A stretch of 64,000 nt of DNA from Viridothelium virens (Eukaryota; Ascomycota; Dothideomycetes; Trypetheliales; Trypetheliaceae), in the NCBI GenBank assembly GCA_010094025.1, contig ML991775.1, positions 496,001-560,000 on the forward strand, given 5' to 3'. The position numbers and the translations under genes are program-made. Under the pieces are notes generated by a model. The model was not told where the DNA came from. It did not search any database and saw only the letters and a list, made by a program, of their open reading frames with translations. Numbering within the stretch: the stretch's first letter is position 1; each line of letters starts with the position of its first letter. This document shows positions 24,688 through 35,758 of this stretch, piece by piece.

Positions 24688-26766
24688 ATGACTGCATCCA
24701 TGTTACTTCGTTTCTGTTGGCTTTTTGCTTTCACTCACTTGACTTTGGGTCAGTCATGTTGGCGTGACACACTATGCACCGGCCCGGAGCAGGCAGCTTT
24801 CCCCGGTGCTTGGGATTCAAATATCTTTGCCCCTGCTTCCCGTATCGTCTCACCCGCGCAAATTCTATCTCTTAGCTCTGGAGAGTCGATTTCTAATTAC
24901 ACAGGCCCTGCATCTCTGAGTGGCAATGGCTCTGCGCTCGTCTTCGACTTTGGCAAGGAAGTCGGTGGAATCGCGACGCTCGACTACTCCACAACTGCCA
25001 GTGGTGCTGTTGGCCTAGCTTTCACCGAAGGCAAGAACTGGATTGGAGAATGGTCAGACTCTTCCAATGGTGAATTCAAAGGGCCCGATGGTGCCATCTA
25101 TTCCAACTTCAGCGGAGCCGGCGATGTCACGTACACGATGCCCGATTTACGACTACGTGGCGGCTTCCGATATTTGACACTGTTTCTAATTACAGACCAG
25201 AATGCTACCGTCAGCTTCTCCAACATCAGCCTTGAGATAGCTTTTCAACCCACTTGGTCAAATTTGCAAGCTTACCAGGGATATTTCCACAGCAGCGATG
25301 AGATGCTCAACAAGATTTGGTATAGTGGAGCATACACCGTCCAGACGAACGCTGTCCCTGTCAACACTGGACGTCAAGTCCCTTTCTTGACAGTTGGATG
25401 GGCAAACAATGGCACACTGGGTAACGGAAGTACGATTATTGTGGACGGAGCAAAGCGAGATCGTGCTGTCTGGCCTGGGGATATGGGAGTCGCTGTGCCG
25501 TCTACCTTCGTCAGTATTGGCGATCTCGAGAGTGTCAAGAATGCGTTGCAAGTCATGTATAACTATCAGAACGGCGATGGGAGCTTCCCCGAAGCAGGCC
25601 CGCCTCTACTTCAACAGGGTTCTGACACATATCACATGTGGACTATGATTGGCACATACAACTATGTCTTTTACACTAATGATACTGCCTTCTTGCAACA
25701 GAATTGGGCGGGTTATACCAGAGCAATGAATTACATCTACGCCAAAGTTCTCTCACCAGGTCTGCTCAACGTCACTGGCACTCGAGACTGGGCACGGTGG
25801 CAGCAAGGTTGGAACAACAGCGAAGCGAACATGATCCTCTATCGGACTCTTACTACCGGCTCCTCCCTCGCTACGTGGGTCGGGGACACGACGAACCTTA
25901 GCAGCACATACGCCTCCCGCGCCGCCGCCCTACAAACCGCCATTACCACTTATTGCTGGGACCCTACGACTTCCACCTTCAAAGACAATGCCACAGACAC
26001 CACTCTGCATCCGCAAGACGCCAACAGCATGTCCATCCTCTTCTCCGTGCTCGACGCCAACTCCACCGCCGCGCAATCCGTGTCCTCCGCGCTCACCCAA
26101 AACTGGGGCCCCATCGGCGCCGTCTCGCCCGAGCTACCCAACAACATCTCCCCCTTCATCTCCTCCTTCGAGATCCAGGCGCATCTCGCCTCGGGCAACC
26201 CGCAACGCGCGCTCGACCTCATCCGCCGCAGCTGGGGCTGGTACCTGAATAACCCGAATGGCTCGCAGAGCACCGTCATCGAGGGGTACCTCTTCAACGG
26301 CAGCTTCGGGTACCGCAACAGCCGCGGCTACGACTACGACTCGAGCTACGTATCGCATTCGCACGGTTGGAGTAGCGGGCCGACGTCAGCGCTGACGGAG
26401 TGGGTGTTGGGGTTGAGGATTACGGATCGGGCAGGAAGTCAGTGGACGATGGCGCCGCAGTTTGGGGATCTAAGCTTTGCTGAGGGAGGATTTACGACAG
26501 TTTTGGGGAAGTTTTCGGGGGCGTGGCAGGTGCAGAGGAATGCGACGTATGTGAGTTACTCGGCGAACGTGACAACACCAGGGGGAACGACTGGAGAGAT
26601 TGTGTTGCCAAGCCTAGGAGATGGGACGCAAGTGAGTGTGGACGGAGAGAGAATAGGCGGACAGGAGAGGAGGAGAAGAATGCTCTCATCATTGGTGCAA
26701 GTTGGAACGAATCTCAAGTTCACGGTAGAGGGTGGAGCGCATAGTGTGGAGGTGAGAGCATCATAG
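24688..26766 (+). CDS. Secreted alpha-L-rhamnosidase (GH78-like)
   Basis: Intronless, 692 residues, unlike its multi-exon neighbours. An N-terminal signal peptide (LLRFCWLFAFTHLTLG) precedes a beta-rich domain (FDFGKEVGG is the family's N-terminal signature), then an (alpha/alpha)6 six-hairpin catalytic barrel with KIWYSGAYTVQTN, DGAKRDRAVWPGD, GDGSFPEAGPP, NVTGTRDWARWQQG and HSHGWSSGPTSAL, and a C-terminal beta domain. Several N-glycosylation sequons are present. The RDRAVWPGD and DWARW segments match the acidic active-site loops of fungal GH78 enzymes, which release L-rhamnose from plant polysaccharides and glycosides. The third-position GC is high between 25,900 and 26,400. Confidence 0.92.
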   Translation: MTASMLLRFCWLFAFTHLTLGQSCWRDTLCTGPEQAAFPGAWDSNIFAPASRIVSPAQILSLSSGESISNYTGPASLSGNGSALVFDFGKEVGGIATLDYSTTASGAVGLAFTEGKNWIGEWSDSSNGEFKGPDGAIYSNFSGAGDVTYTMPDLRLRGGFRYLTLFLITDQNATVSFSNISLEIAFQPTWSNLQAYQGYFHSSDEMLNKIWYSGAYTVQTNAVPVNTGRQVPFLTVGWANNGTLGNGSTIIVDGAKRDRAVWPGDMGVAVPSTFVSIGDLESVKNALQVMYNYQNGDGSFPEAGPPLLQQGSDTYHMWTMIGTYNYVFYTNDTAFLQQNWAGYTRAMNYIYAKVLSPGLLNVTGTRDWARWQQGWNNSEANMILYRTLTTGSSLATWVGDTTNLSSTYASRAAALQTAITTYCWDPTTSTFKDNATDTTLHPQDANSMSILFSVLDANSTAAQSVSSALTQNWGPIGAVSPELPNNISPFISSFEIQAHLASGNPQRALDLIRRSWGWYLNNPNGSQSTVIEGYLFNGSFGYRNSRGYDYDSSYVSHSHGWSSGPTSALTEWVLGLRITDRAGSQWTMAPQFGDLSFAEGGFTTVLGKFSGAWQVQRNATYVSYSANVTTPGGTTGEIVLPSLGDGTQVSVDGERIGGQERRRRMLSSLVQVGTNLKFTVEGGAHSVEVRAS

Positions 26767-27427
26767 TGTCGTCAACTAACGACTTGGAACTAAAGAAAAT
26801 AATTGATGATGCAAATGACCGCAGAAGTGTATGTCCGATGCTCAGATATTGCGACATTCACTAATGGTACCAAGGACAATGACAATGCTGACTGGTGAAG
26901 ATTCACGTACCTTGTCATGCCTCTCTGTTCGTATTGTCACAGCAGCGACGCCGACGCCTTACCGTAAATGTGCGTGGCGTCCACGCGGTCGTAGCCGACA
27001 CCATTCTTCACTTGGCCGCGACGGACAAATCCATGGCCCCGTCAACCCCGATCCCCCCGTCAAACTCATCCGCCGCTCATCCCATCCAGTCACACCGGCA
27101 CCGCCCACTCACCATTCCATCAGATACTACGTCCCAACCATCGCCAATAATCATGAAATTAATACCTCCATCTCCATGATTTTTGCGCTTTCATTCAGCA
27201 CCCATATCGGGAGTTTTGAGAGCGCGTGGAAAGCCGATTGTGCGGCCAAGGTCACGCCTGCAGCGCAGAGCTGAAGTTGCGACCGACGACCGGTACGCGG
27301 CCGCACTCACCGCTCGGCCCCCCAACCAAGCACTTGACGTGGCAACAAGCCGGCCTCCCAGGTACCTCGGCATACGACATTTGCGGAGGCGGTACTTCCG
27401 CTCACTGACCCAACAACTGTGGTAGCC
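26767..27427. other. intergenic, rhamnosidase / epl1
   Basis: 661 bp holding the rhamnosidase 3' UTR and the epl1 promoter. No supportable gene. Confidence 0.5.
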
Positions 27428-29595
27428 ATGACGCAGCGACAAACGGCCCAGCGCTTTCGTCAGCGCAAGCTTTCGACCAAGCAGAATCTGCCGGTGGTGA
27501 GGGAGCATGAGGTCGAGAAGACGACTGCTGAGGAAGATGCACAACGACATATTCCGCGGGTTGAGACGGGTGTTGAGAAAGGGGAGGAAATTGTGAGTAC
27601 TTTTTTTCTCTCTCCTGGCCTTGCCAAATTTGGCCCATATTTCTTTCGCTGCAACCCCTGATATGAATCATATCACGTGATACGTATTCACCGTGTACCA
27701 TTTCCTGTATCCGGACCTATGTTTCTTCTGTAATAAGTTGTTTGCTTACCATGTACCAAGGAACACCATCTCCAAGCTGTCATTTCTGCCTCGGCGGCTG
27801 CTGCAGTTGGGGGCAAGGTAGCGCAGATCTACATCCCGACACCTGAGGCCAAAGCGAGTTCCGTCAAGTACAGCGACTTGTATCCTCGGCAATTCCAACA
27901 GCCAGCAACTTACATTCGCTTTTCTTCGACAGTCGAAGACTGCACGGGAACCCCGTACTGCATGACCAGCGAGGATGAAGCCTGGCTAAAGGTCTTGAAT
28001 GCAAAGCGTGAGCGTGGAAGGAACTCGATTGGCCCTTGTAGCGAAGATGCATTTGAAGAAGTCATCAGCTTCTTCGAAGCGACTGCACAGACCAAACAGC
28101 CGTTTGCTGCTGTCGATAATCCGCCCGTGATTCCATACGATGAAATGGAGGACGCCTTTGATGACACCATTGACCCTTCTGCACGTGCCTTTGCCCGCGA
28201 CATCTACTCACATTGGAAAGCCCAACGCGTAAAGCGAGGCAACCGTCCCCTGATGTCGAATCTCAAGTTCGAAACAGGGCAGGAGACTGACGACGCTGAT
28301 CCATATGTATGTTTCCGCCGTCGTGAAGTCCGGCAAGTAAGAAAGACACGGGGGCGAGACGCGCAGGTGACGGAGAAGTTGAAGAAACTGAGAAAGGAAT
28401 TGGAGGATGCCAGATATCTTGTGCACATGGTGAAGCAGCGAGAACTACTTCGAAAGGAGCAGCTTGCTATCGATCGGAAGATCTTTGAGCAGAGATCGGA
28501 GGTGAAGAAGGTGAAGCGAGATCTTGGTGTCAAGGGTGACGATGAAGACCTGATCAACCAGAAGGTACGAATACCCAAAGCCAGATTTGAATCGACAAAA
28601 GAAATATTCCACTTACTAATAACTCACCTTAGCCCGTACCCAAGCCGAGTAAGCTCAAGACAGACGCGACCATTGCCCAACGTGCACCTGGCACGATTCT
28701 CCGTCCGCCAACGCGCCCAGATGGTCGACCGCCGGACACGGAAATTGTGCTGCTTGACGATCAAAAAGCCGAGAAACAACGCATGATTGACCGCAGCGTC
28801 GAAGAGCGCATCACCCAGCACCAAAACTGGAACGTTGGCTTCCACGATCTGACCTGGCGTCCACTGACTCCTCCCCTCGAACCGTCCAATAATGGATTCC
28901 AGACCGTCATCGTCACCGACCACGCTCTTCCCTCACCTCCACCATCCACAGAAGACGACATGGACGTAGATGGCGCTGCTGCTCCTTCAAAACCAACTGA
29001 GGCCGATGAACCTGTTGAGCCCTCAGACTCAACCCCAACGACCACTCTCGCTCCCAAGGCTCTCCGCTCCTCCACGCCCCTCTCTTACCTAGCCTCCACC
29101 CCTGCCCCCTCACCCCAACCACTCTACCCCGAAGCCCCCGTCCTCTCCTTCCGTACCCGCATCGGTCGCAACAACCGCACCTGGCTCGACCGCCGCATCA
29201 CGCCGAGCACGCCAACCACACCCAGCACGCTCCTGCACCCCTTCAGCAACCTCTTCAACGCCAGCAAAGCCTGGCACGCAAACCACAGCCTCGACTCCGA
29301 CCTCGACTTCGTAGTCGCTGACCGCATGAAGTACGAGTCGGATAACGACGAGGATGACGGCGAGGGCGGCTTCGTCCGCGATCTGCTCTACCCTGTCGAC
29401 CACTACTCGGACGAGAGCATGCGCCTCCGCTCGGCGTTTGCAGTTGCGGGGAGGCGGGATAGCGTGGGTCAGGCTGGGCCGCCGGGACAACAGCAAGGAG
29501 GAGGACAGGGGCCGGGCCAGGGAGGAGGGCAGGCGCAGGAAGGGCTTCTGGTGGCTCCGAGGGTGCCGCAGGTGGTGAACGCGTCGGTGTCGTAG
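27428..29595 (+). CDS. epl1: Enhancer of polycomb-like protein 1 (NuA4 subunit)
   Basis: Epl1 is the scaffold of the NuA4/piccolo histone H4/H2A acetyltransferase. Exons 27428-27592, 27761-28564 and 28633-29595 give 643 residues, all junctions in phase 0. The N-terminus has the conserved RQRKLSTKQNLPV that contacts the nucleosome and Esa1. The EPcA domain continues through exon 2 (IYIPTPEAKA, YCMTSEDEAWL, PYVCFRRREVRQVRKTRGRD) with a Lys/Arg coiled coil, and exon 3 has a Pro/Ser/Thr-rich region ending in Gln/Gly-rich low complexity. The start is the ATG at 27428, eight codons ahead of the conserved motif. Confidence 0.95.
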
Positions 29596-32436
29596 GGGGG
29601 GGGAGTAGGTTGCGGAGGAGGGGTCCTGGGATGGTTGAATGGACGGATGGATGGATGAAAGGATGATACCCGGGGTGTTTGGCGCTGGTGGAATGCTGTT
29701 TCTTTTTTTTCCCCTCTGAGAAAAGATTCCGTGATATTGTTTTACTTTCCCTTGGCGGCTTGGTCGGTGGGGAGAGAGATGATTATGAGGGGCAGGTGAC
29801 GAATGATTGATGCTGCGACCGTGCGATGTAAGAGTAAGTAGATTGTAACAACTTTGTACGCTTCTGATGATCTAGCCTGCGTTTTTAAGACGTGCTCCGA
29901 CGTGATGTTTTCGATGGCGCTCATCTTCTTATGTCTCTGTTTCTTATGCATTATCGCTGTTTCTTTGTTCTTTGCGGTTGTGGATGTCCCATGCCTAGAT
30001 GCTGCCTTTCCTTTTCTTTTTCCCTCGAATTAGATGACAGCGTCGCTACTATACGCCCGGCTTAAAGGTATTTTCGTGATCGGATCTTTTTTTCATCGTC
30101 TATTACAGGCCAGTCTTTTGTAAGTTCATCGAAAAGGGTTGCTGTAAGCACTGGTGCTTGCACGATGGCGCAAAACTTGACGCTAAATTACCCCAAGGAT
30201 TATCATTTAGCTGAAGCATTGGTTGCAATAAAGTTAGGCCAAGAGATGGCGAGTCAGCCCGATGGAGCTGTGCGTAAGCTGGTGATCGGTCGCTATGATG
30301 GTGAAGGCTTCGGTTGATTGGGGGTTACGGATTTCGAATTTCAGATATGAAGTTGAGAGGGTCGAAAAGATGGCGCAGTCGCGGAAAGTTTGCAAGACGG
30401 GAGTGTTGTTGAAGAGGAGGACTCAATAAGAGAGCGATATGCGTATCAAGGATGGTATCGTGGACGGAGAGTTGGGAGGCCCGTTTGACATAGAGCTAGA
30501 ATTTGGTTGTGGGATACCGAAATTCATGGGTAGCAATTTGTGGGCAGGGCGACTGGATATCTTGGAAGTAATGATCCAAACAGATCTTCATTCTATGCAG
30601 ATCTTGAAGGATAGGATGGAAGGGCAATGATAAATACTCGGAGTAATGAGCGGATGGTGTATGAAGGAGGGGATGAGAGAGAGTGGCTTTGGAAGTCAAG
30701 GTGGATGTGGGGGAGGATGGATGGCGGGCATAACTCGGCGTCCGCACGAGATGTCTTAACAGTGGCAGGGGCAGGGGCAGGGGCAGGGGCAGGGGCAGGG
30801 GCAGGGGCATAGCGGCGTGGATCTTCTCCGCTCCGCTCCCCTCAAGCCAATGATCGGTCGGACATCAACTCTCAAGTCCTCTCCTACTACTCCGTACGGC
30901 CTCGAATGTATCAGTATTGTTTGCTCTCATGATCCTAAGCCAAAGTTGACCCCTCTTCTTAAACCTGGAAAAAATGGCAAGAGCACAGAGGAGGCGATGA
31001 GAATGATACCGCACCTGAAACTCCAAATTTACCATGCTCCCAAAGACATCATCTTCACTCTCACAGTTCTGTCTCTCAACAATGAGTTGAGATGACATTT
31101 AGCTTCATCGACACATCGGGGAAATCAACTTTATGGTTGAACTGTTAAGATGTTCCGGGTCTTTCCCGGAGAGGTCAGAATACGTCTCGGAGGCTTTCCC
31201 TCACGCCTCATTTACAATGTTGTCCAACTGTTCTCATTGCTACCTGCGAATCGGTGACTGCATCTCTATATATGCAGTTTAAGAAAAATTTTGCTGTGAT
31301 CAGCTTCTCATCTACGCTAATATTGGTGCTTCCGATCTAGGCAGAGCTGTTACTGTGGCTTGCTATGACAAGTACAAATCTTCGCAATGGGGTTTGAATC
31401 AAATCTGGTCCTTGCCGCTCCTACGCCTCTCGCAAGGAGCCATGAGCAACTTCTGACTGACAAATGACTGACCGTATTGGAGTCAGATCGCACCGATCTC
31501 TAATACCTGCTTCTCAATGGTACTGACAGGTTACGAGTGGTCCAATTCAGTCGGAATCTCTTTTTGAAGCGGCATCGTTAAACCGCGGAAATGGAGTGGA
31601 GACCCCCGCCTTGATTACCAGTACAATCCTACGTCCGCTTCATAGAACAACACATCTTCAGAGAGTTCAAGCCGCCCCTAAAGGTTTGAAAGGGTTTGTA
31701 CGGAGGCAGTTATTTGGTCAGTCTTCCATGCAAATATGCTTCAGGACTGCTCTGCCAATGCATTCCGTGAGAAGCGACTGCCGCTGAAGGATCGTCTAGC
31801 GCGCTGGAGTCAATCGAATATTTGCACGCACGAGTTATAGCGGGGATTACAGTTGCTGCCTATCGAAGCCTGACTTCTTGGATGAAGCTACGCATGCCAC
31901 TACTTTTCCTGCAAGCTCAAAGAACTAACGCAAGACTTCAGAGACCACGGTCTGGTTCCGTCCCACCCCTAGCTCTCCAGGACAGATGCGCTGTTACATT
32001 TGTATGATGCACGTACCGGAGTGGAGATTTGGAACTTGCCATTCTTCCTTACATTCACGCCGAAAATGGACATCTGACCAAACAGCCTGCTATCGCAATC
32101 ATGAGTAAGCCATGGTAATAATCAAGATTTGACATTATTCCATCATTTCGGAATGGGCGGGAAACCTCGACCCCTTCTAACAAGTATACCTCCATTCGAG
32201 TCCTATGCCTTGCGAGGTATCTCACTACGTAGTGTTTAAATCACAAGCTTTATTGAAAATTTTCAAACAAAACACTCTTGTGGGTATGAAGCGCAAAGCA
32301 GACTGTCATGTAAAGGAGCGGCCTTTCATGTGCTCTTTCTGCATTGCGAATGCTCTTATATGTTTGTTGTCCCCCTCCTTTAACCTTACCCAGTCTCGCT
32401 TCACTCAAAGGCTGTGTGTCTGAAGATTAACGAAGC
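29596..32436. other. large intergenic region
   Basis: 2.8 kb without a supportable gene. Short ORFs here have no recognisable domain or well-formed introns. It contains GGAT repeats just after the epl1 stop and a GGGGCA hexamer array (separate entry). Either a real gene desert or a decayed gene; nothing identifies one. Confidence 0.5.
30764..30809 (+). repeat. GGGGCA hexanucleotide array (about 7-8 copies)
   Basis: Perfect tandem GGGGCA units. Runs of four G spaced by CA could form a G-quadruplex on the plus strand. It is a microsatellite likely to vary in length between isolates. Confidence 0.85.
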
Positions 32437-34626
32437 ATGTCTACCCATCCATGGAAGCCCCTGGTTGGGCTATCATTATTTGTCGCTTTTTTGCCCTGTC
32501 TGATTGACGCCGTTGATCTTCCCCAAAACAAAATACCGCCAAGCCCTACTCTGCTCACTACATCTAATCAGCCCCCTGTCGGTGTCGGTGGTGGTGCTAA
32601 TCTAGGCGCGTCTGCCTCCGTTTACGGAGCTCCCCCACCGCCGGCCTCTTCTCTCATAGCCTCTTTGAGTACTCCAAGCGCAAATGCTCCTTCTCCAAGC
32701 ACGGTTTCTCCTCTGTACGCTTCGATTGGAACCATCAGCCCAGTTGCAATTGCCCCAACACCATTAGGCCCAAGTATATCGAGTCCTTCTGTCCCACCTG
32801 GTCCTGCTCCTTCCGGTTCTAACCCGCCGCCGTCAGTCCCGTCGCTTTCAGCTCCGTCACCTTCTGCCCCCAGCGCTGCAGTCCCCAGTGCTTCTGTCCC
32901 TAGCGCTTCGGTATCGACAGTGTCAACTCCAGCAGCTTCGATCTCTCTTCCTTCAACACCGAGCATTGCTTCAGTTGGCAGCAGCGTGATTCAGACGGAG
33001 TCGGCGCTAACACTAGGTGTTCCAAGCGGGGCTCCCTCATCTGCTGTCGCATCACAAGCTGCGGCGGCTTCTGCCTGCGAAGACGCTTATTTCGACTACA
33101 GCTTGTCCAGTCTCCGTGAAAGTGGCGCAATCAAAGCCTTCAAAGACTGGGTCCAGAAACGTGGCCTTAAGACCAGTGATCCGTATAGTATCGAGCAGTA
33201 TGTCTCTGAAAAGCTGAACAGCTCCGAATCCGGCCTCTCGCCCGGTAAAGATGGTTGTCCAGTGAAGCCAAATTGCACTGACATCTACTCGCGATTGGCG
33301 AGCGCTGGGAAAACGAAATTTCAAGAAGCTCGTCAGGTGTACTTTCTACTGTCCACCGTTCATCGATTTTGTAAATTCGTCACGGCTGTCGGTGAGGCTC
33401 AACAGGGTGCAATAAGTCTGTGGGAGAAGCGTGCGCCCGTTCTCGCCAGTAAGCATTGGGAGCAATCCTTACTCTTATCATAGTGCGATTCAGCTGAGTT
33501 GTTTGACAGATACCCTCATCAGCCAGCAAGTGAACTCTTTGATAAACAAGTGCCCGGATATCAAGGGCCACTCTCAAGACTTCATCAATGCTACTTCTAT
33601 CGGCATCAAGACGCACAGTGATACTGAACTGGGTTTCTCGTTTGCCGATGACCGGGATCCAGCAACGAAACTCAAAAACGCAGCTGCTGTTGCCAACATC
33701 CTGACAATACGCACGGGCGATTCCGTCAACAAGGTATTGGATATTCATAATGTGTTGCTTTGTTTTGCATAGAAATTAACGCATCACATGAACTCTAGGT
33801 CGCAAGCACTAGTACATGCAAGTTCCCCGAGATCAAGGAACCAGATGTTAATCCTACCAAGAAACCTTTACCTTCCTCAAGCGATCCTCAGAAAGACACA
33901 GCGCAGAAGGTTGCTTATCTCATAGATTCCTTGGACTTGGAGTCGTATAGTAAGGAGGCCAAATCAAAAGCTGCTGCGGCACTTCTCAAATTAGGTGACC
34001 AAAAGGAGGGACTCCTTCAGTACCGAGAATTTGTGCGGGCAGTATACAGACAGCTGGTAGCGAACCTGGCGGCAGAATTCACCGGTGAGCTCTGGCGTGC
34101 GCAATCTGTCTTCGTTCGCTGCGTACCTCAGAAGAATAAGGCACTTGGCTCTGTTCCGAAGCCATACGATGGAACTATCACGTTCTACGGGTACGGCGAG
34201 GATCTACTCTGCCAGGCTCAAAACCGAGTGCCCAGAGTAGGTACTTTGCCCTTGGTACTTTCGAACACTGCGGAACTCGTAAATGGCGATAGCGCGGAGA
34301 TTTGGACTGGTGGGAAAGAGCTCGGAGGCAGACTTATCCATCCGAGCGCCAATCCATTCATTGATCTTGCGAGAATACCAAGCCTTTCCGTCTTCCTTCG
34401 CGATGTGCAGCCGGGTGATGAAGCGACTCAAAAACTCAAATTTGGGGAAAGCCTGGTCGGCCAATTACCGGAGCGCTTTGTCCAATTACCGGTCCTCGTC
34501 AGTCAGTCATTGAATGAGCTTTCTGACGACACAGAGGTTGAAAGCGATACCAAAGTACAAAGCAACACCCGTGTTGGAAAGAATGGGAAGTCTATCATAC
34601 CAAGGATTTTTCGCGGTGTAGTCTAA
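32437..34626 (+). CDS. Secreted Ser/Pro-rich protein of unknown function
   Basis: Not recognised. Exons 32437-33448, 33510-33733 and 33799-34626 give 687 residues with consistent phases (1, then 0). A signal peptide (PLVGLSLFVAFLPCLIDA) is followed by about 150 residues of low-complexity Ser/Pro/Ala with repeated PSAPS/PSASV units, probably O-glycosylated. The rest is a folded-looking region with several cysteines (ACEDAYFDYS, KDGCPVKPNCTD, FCKF, CKFPEIKEP, VRCVPQ, LLCQAQ). There is no transmembrane helix or clear GPI signal at the end, which is basic (IIPRIFRGVV). Could be a wall protein or a secreted effector-like protein. An adjoining 1.1-kb gap separates it from the Fungal_N-ankyrin gene. 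Confidence 0.8.
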
Positions 34627-35758
34627 ATTCGGCCGAGTATCTAACGGTCAACGACTCAATCCAGCTGATCAGCCATAAAAGTCAATGATTTTCTTTCGGC
34701 TCAATCTGTAATTAAGAAGTCTTTGCACTGAATCTTGTCCAAGTGTATGATAAAGTGTGACAATTGAGCCTTGCGCCATTTTACAGATCTCTCAAGTGAT
34801 ACAATCTTCCAGTTTCCCTCGTGCTTAGACGCACAGAGATGGAGCCATGTAAGATCATATCTACATCTGATCTTGTTACCTAGAGTTTCTCCGCCACTTT
34901 TCGCCTTGAGATCAGAATCTCATACCATTAGCAGACCCCTCGACTGGCTCTTGCGTTGAGCCACTCAGCCAGTCCGTCATTGGACTCCGGCATCATCATC
35001 AAGTCCTTCGAAATTAAGGCTGCTACCTCATTTCACGCTTCTCTAGGAAAGTCCGTGTTCCGAGAACGAACGGGCCCTTCAGAAATGGCGTCCAAGTTGA
35101 TACTCTCCAGCACATCTTCTTGATCTTCGCGGACAAGCAGCAATCGAGTTTGAAGAGCCCATTTCCTGGTCAATCCGGACGTGCGTTGAGATACCAAGGT
35201 CTTTCCATGAGTCATAGAGCTTCTTCTGACCGATTCTGTCGTTGATTCCACAGCCCCCAACCTTGTGACATAGATGATGGCACAATAATTACGACGTGGA
35301 TGAGGTTAGGTATCATGTGTGGAAACGTCTGAGCCTTCGAGCAGCTAAGAGGTGGGAGCTCGGCGATACCGATATCAGAATGGTTGCTCATGAAATCGAT
35401 AGGAGAGCGCATGCTGATACCTACCAAATCAAGGTCGAGTTGGCGACGTTCGTGGTAGATGAACTGCAGCAAATTTTCGTGTCTTGCACTGAGTGGATTG
35501 CCTTGCTTCTGTTGTATGTGGTCATGTGGAAGGACAAAGAAACGTTCAGAAGCAGACTTCCAGGAGAGCCCATTTAATACGATTGAGTGGATCAGGAGCC
35601 CTACAAGGTTCCCATGGGGATGACGATTGGAAGGGCGAGTGGGTGATAGGTGTAGCCAACCCCGTGGTCCGGTTCGTGGGTCTGTCGTAATCACTATTTT
35701 CCCATTTTACCTAGGTCAACCGCGTCGATCCAGTGGAAGATTCGTCATCACCGGTGGA
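34627..35758. other. intergenic, between converging genes
   Basis: 1.1 kb between the secreted protein and the stop of the ankyrin gene. Overlapping 93- and 160-codon ORFs on opposite strands at 35212-35694 lack any recognisable domain. I see no gene I can support. Confidence 0.45.

Noticed and set aside
35212-35694. 160-codon minus and 93-codon plus ORFs in the gap
   Set aside because: Overlap each other on opposite strands, no domain, no good introns, no sign of conservation.
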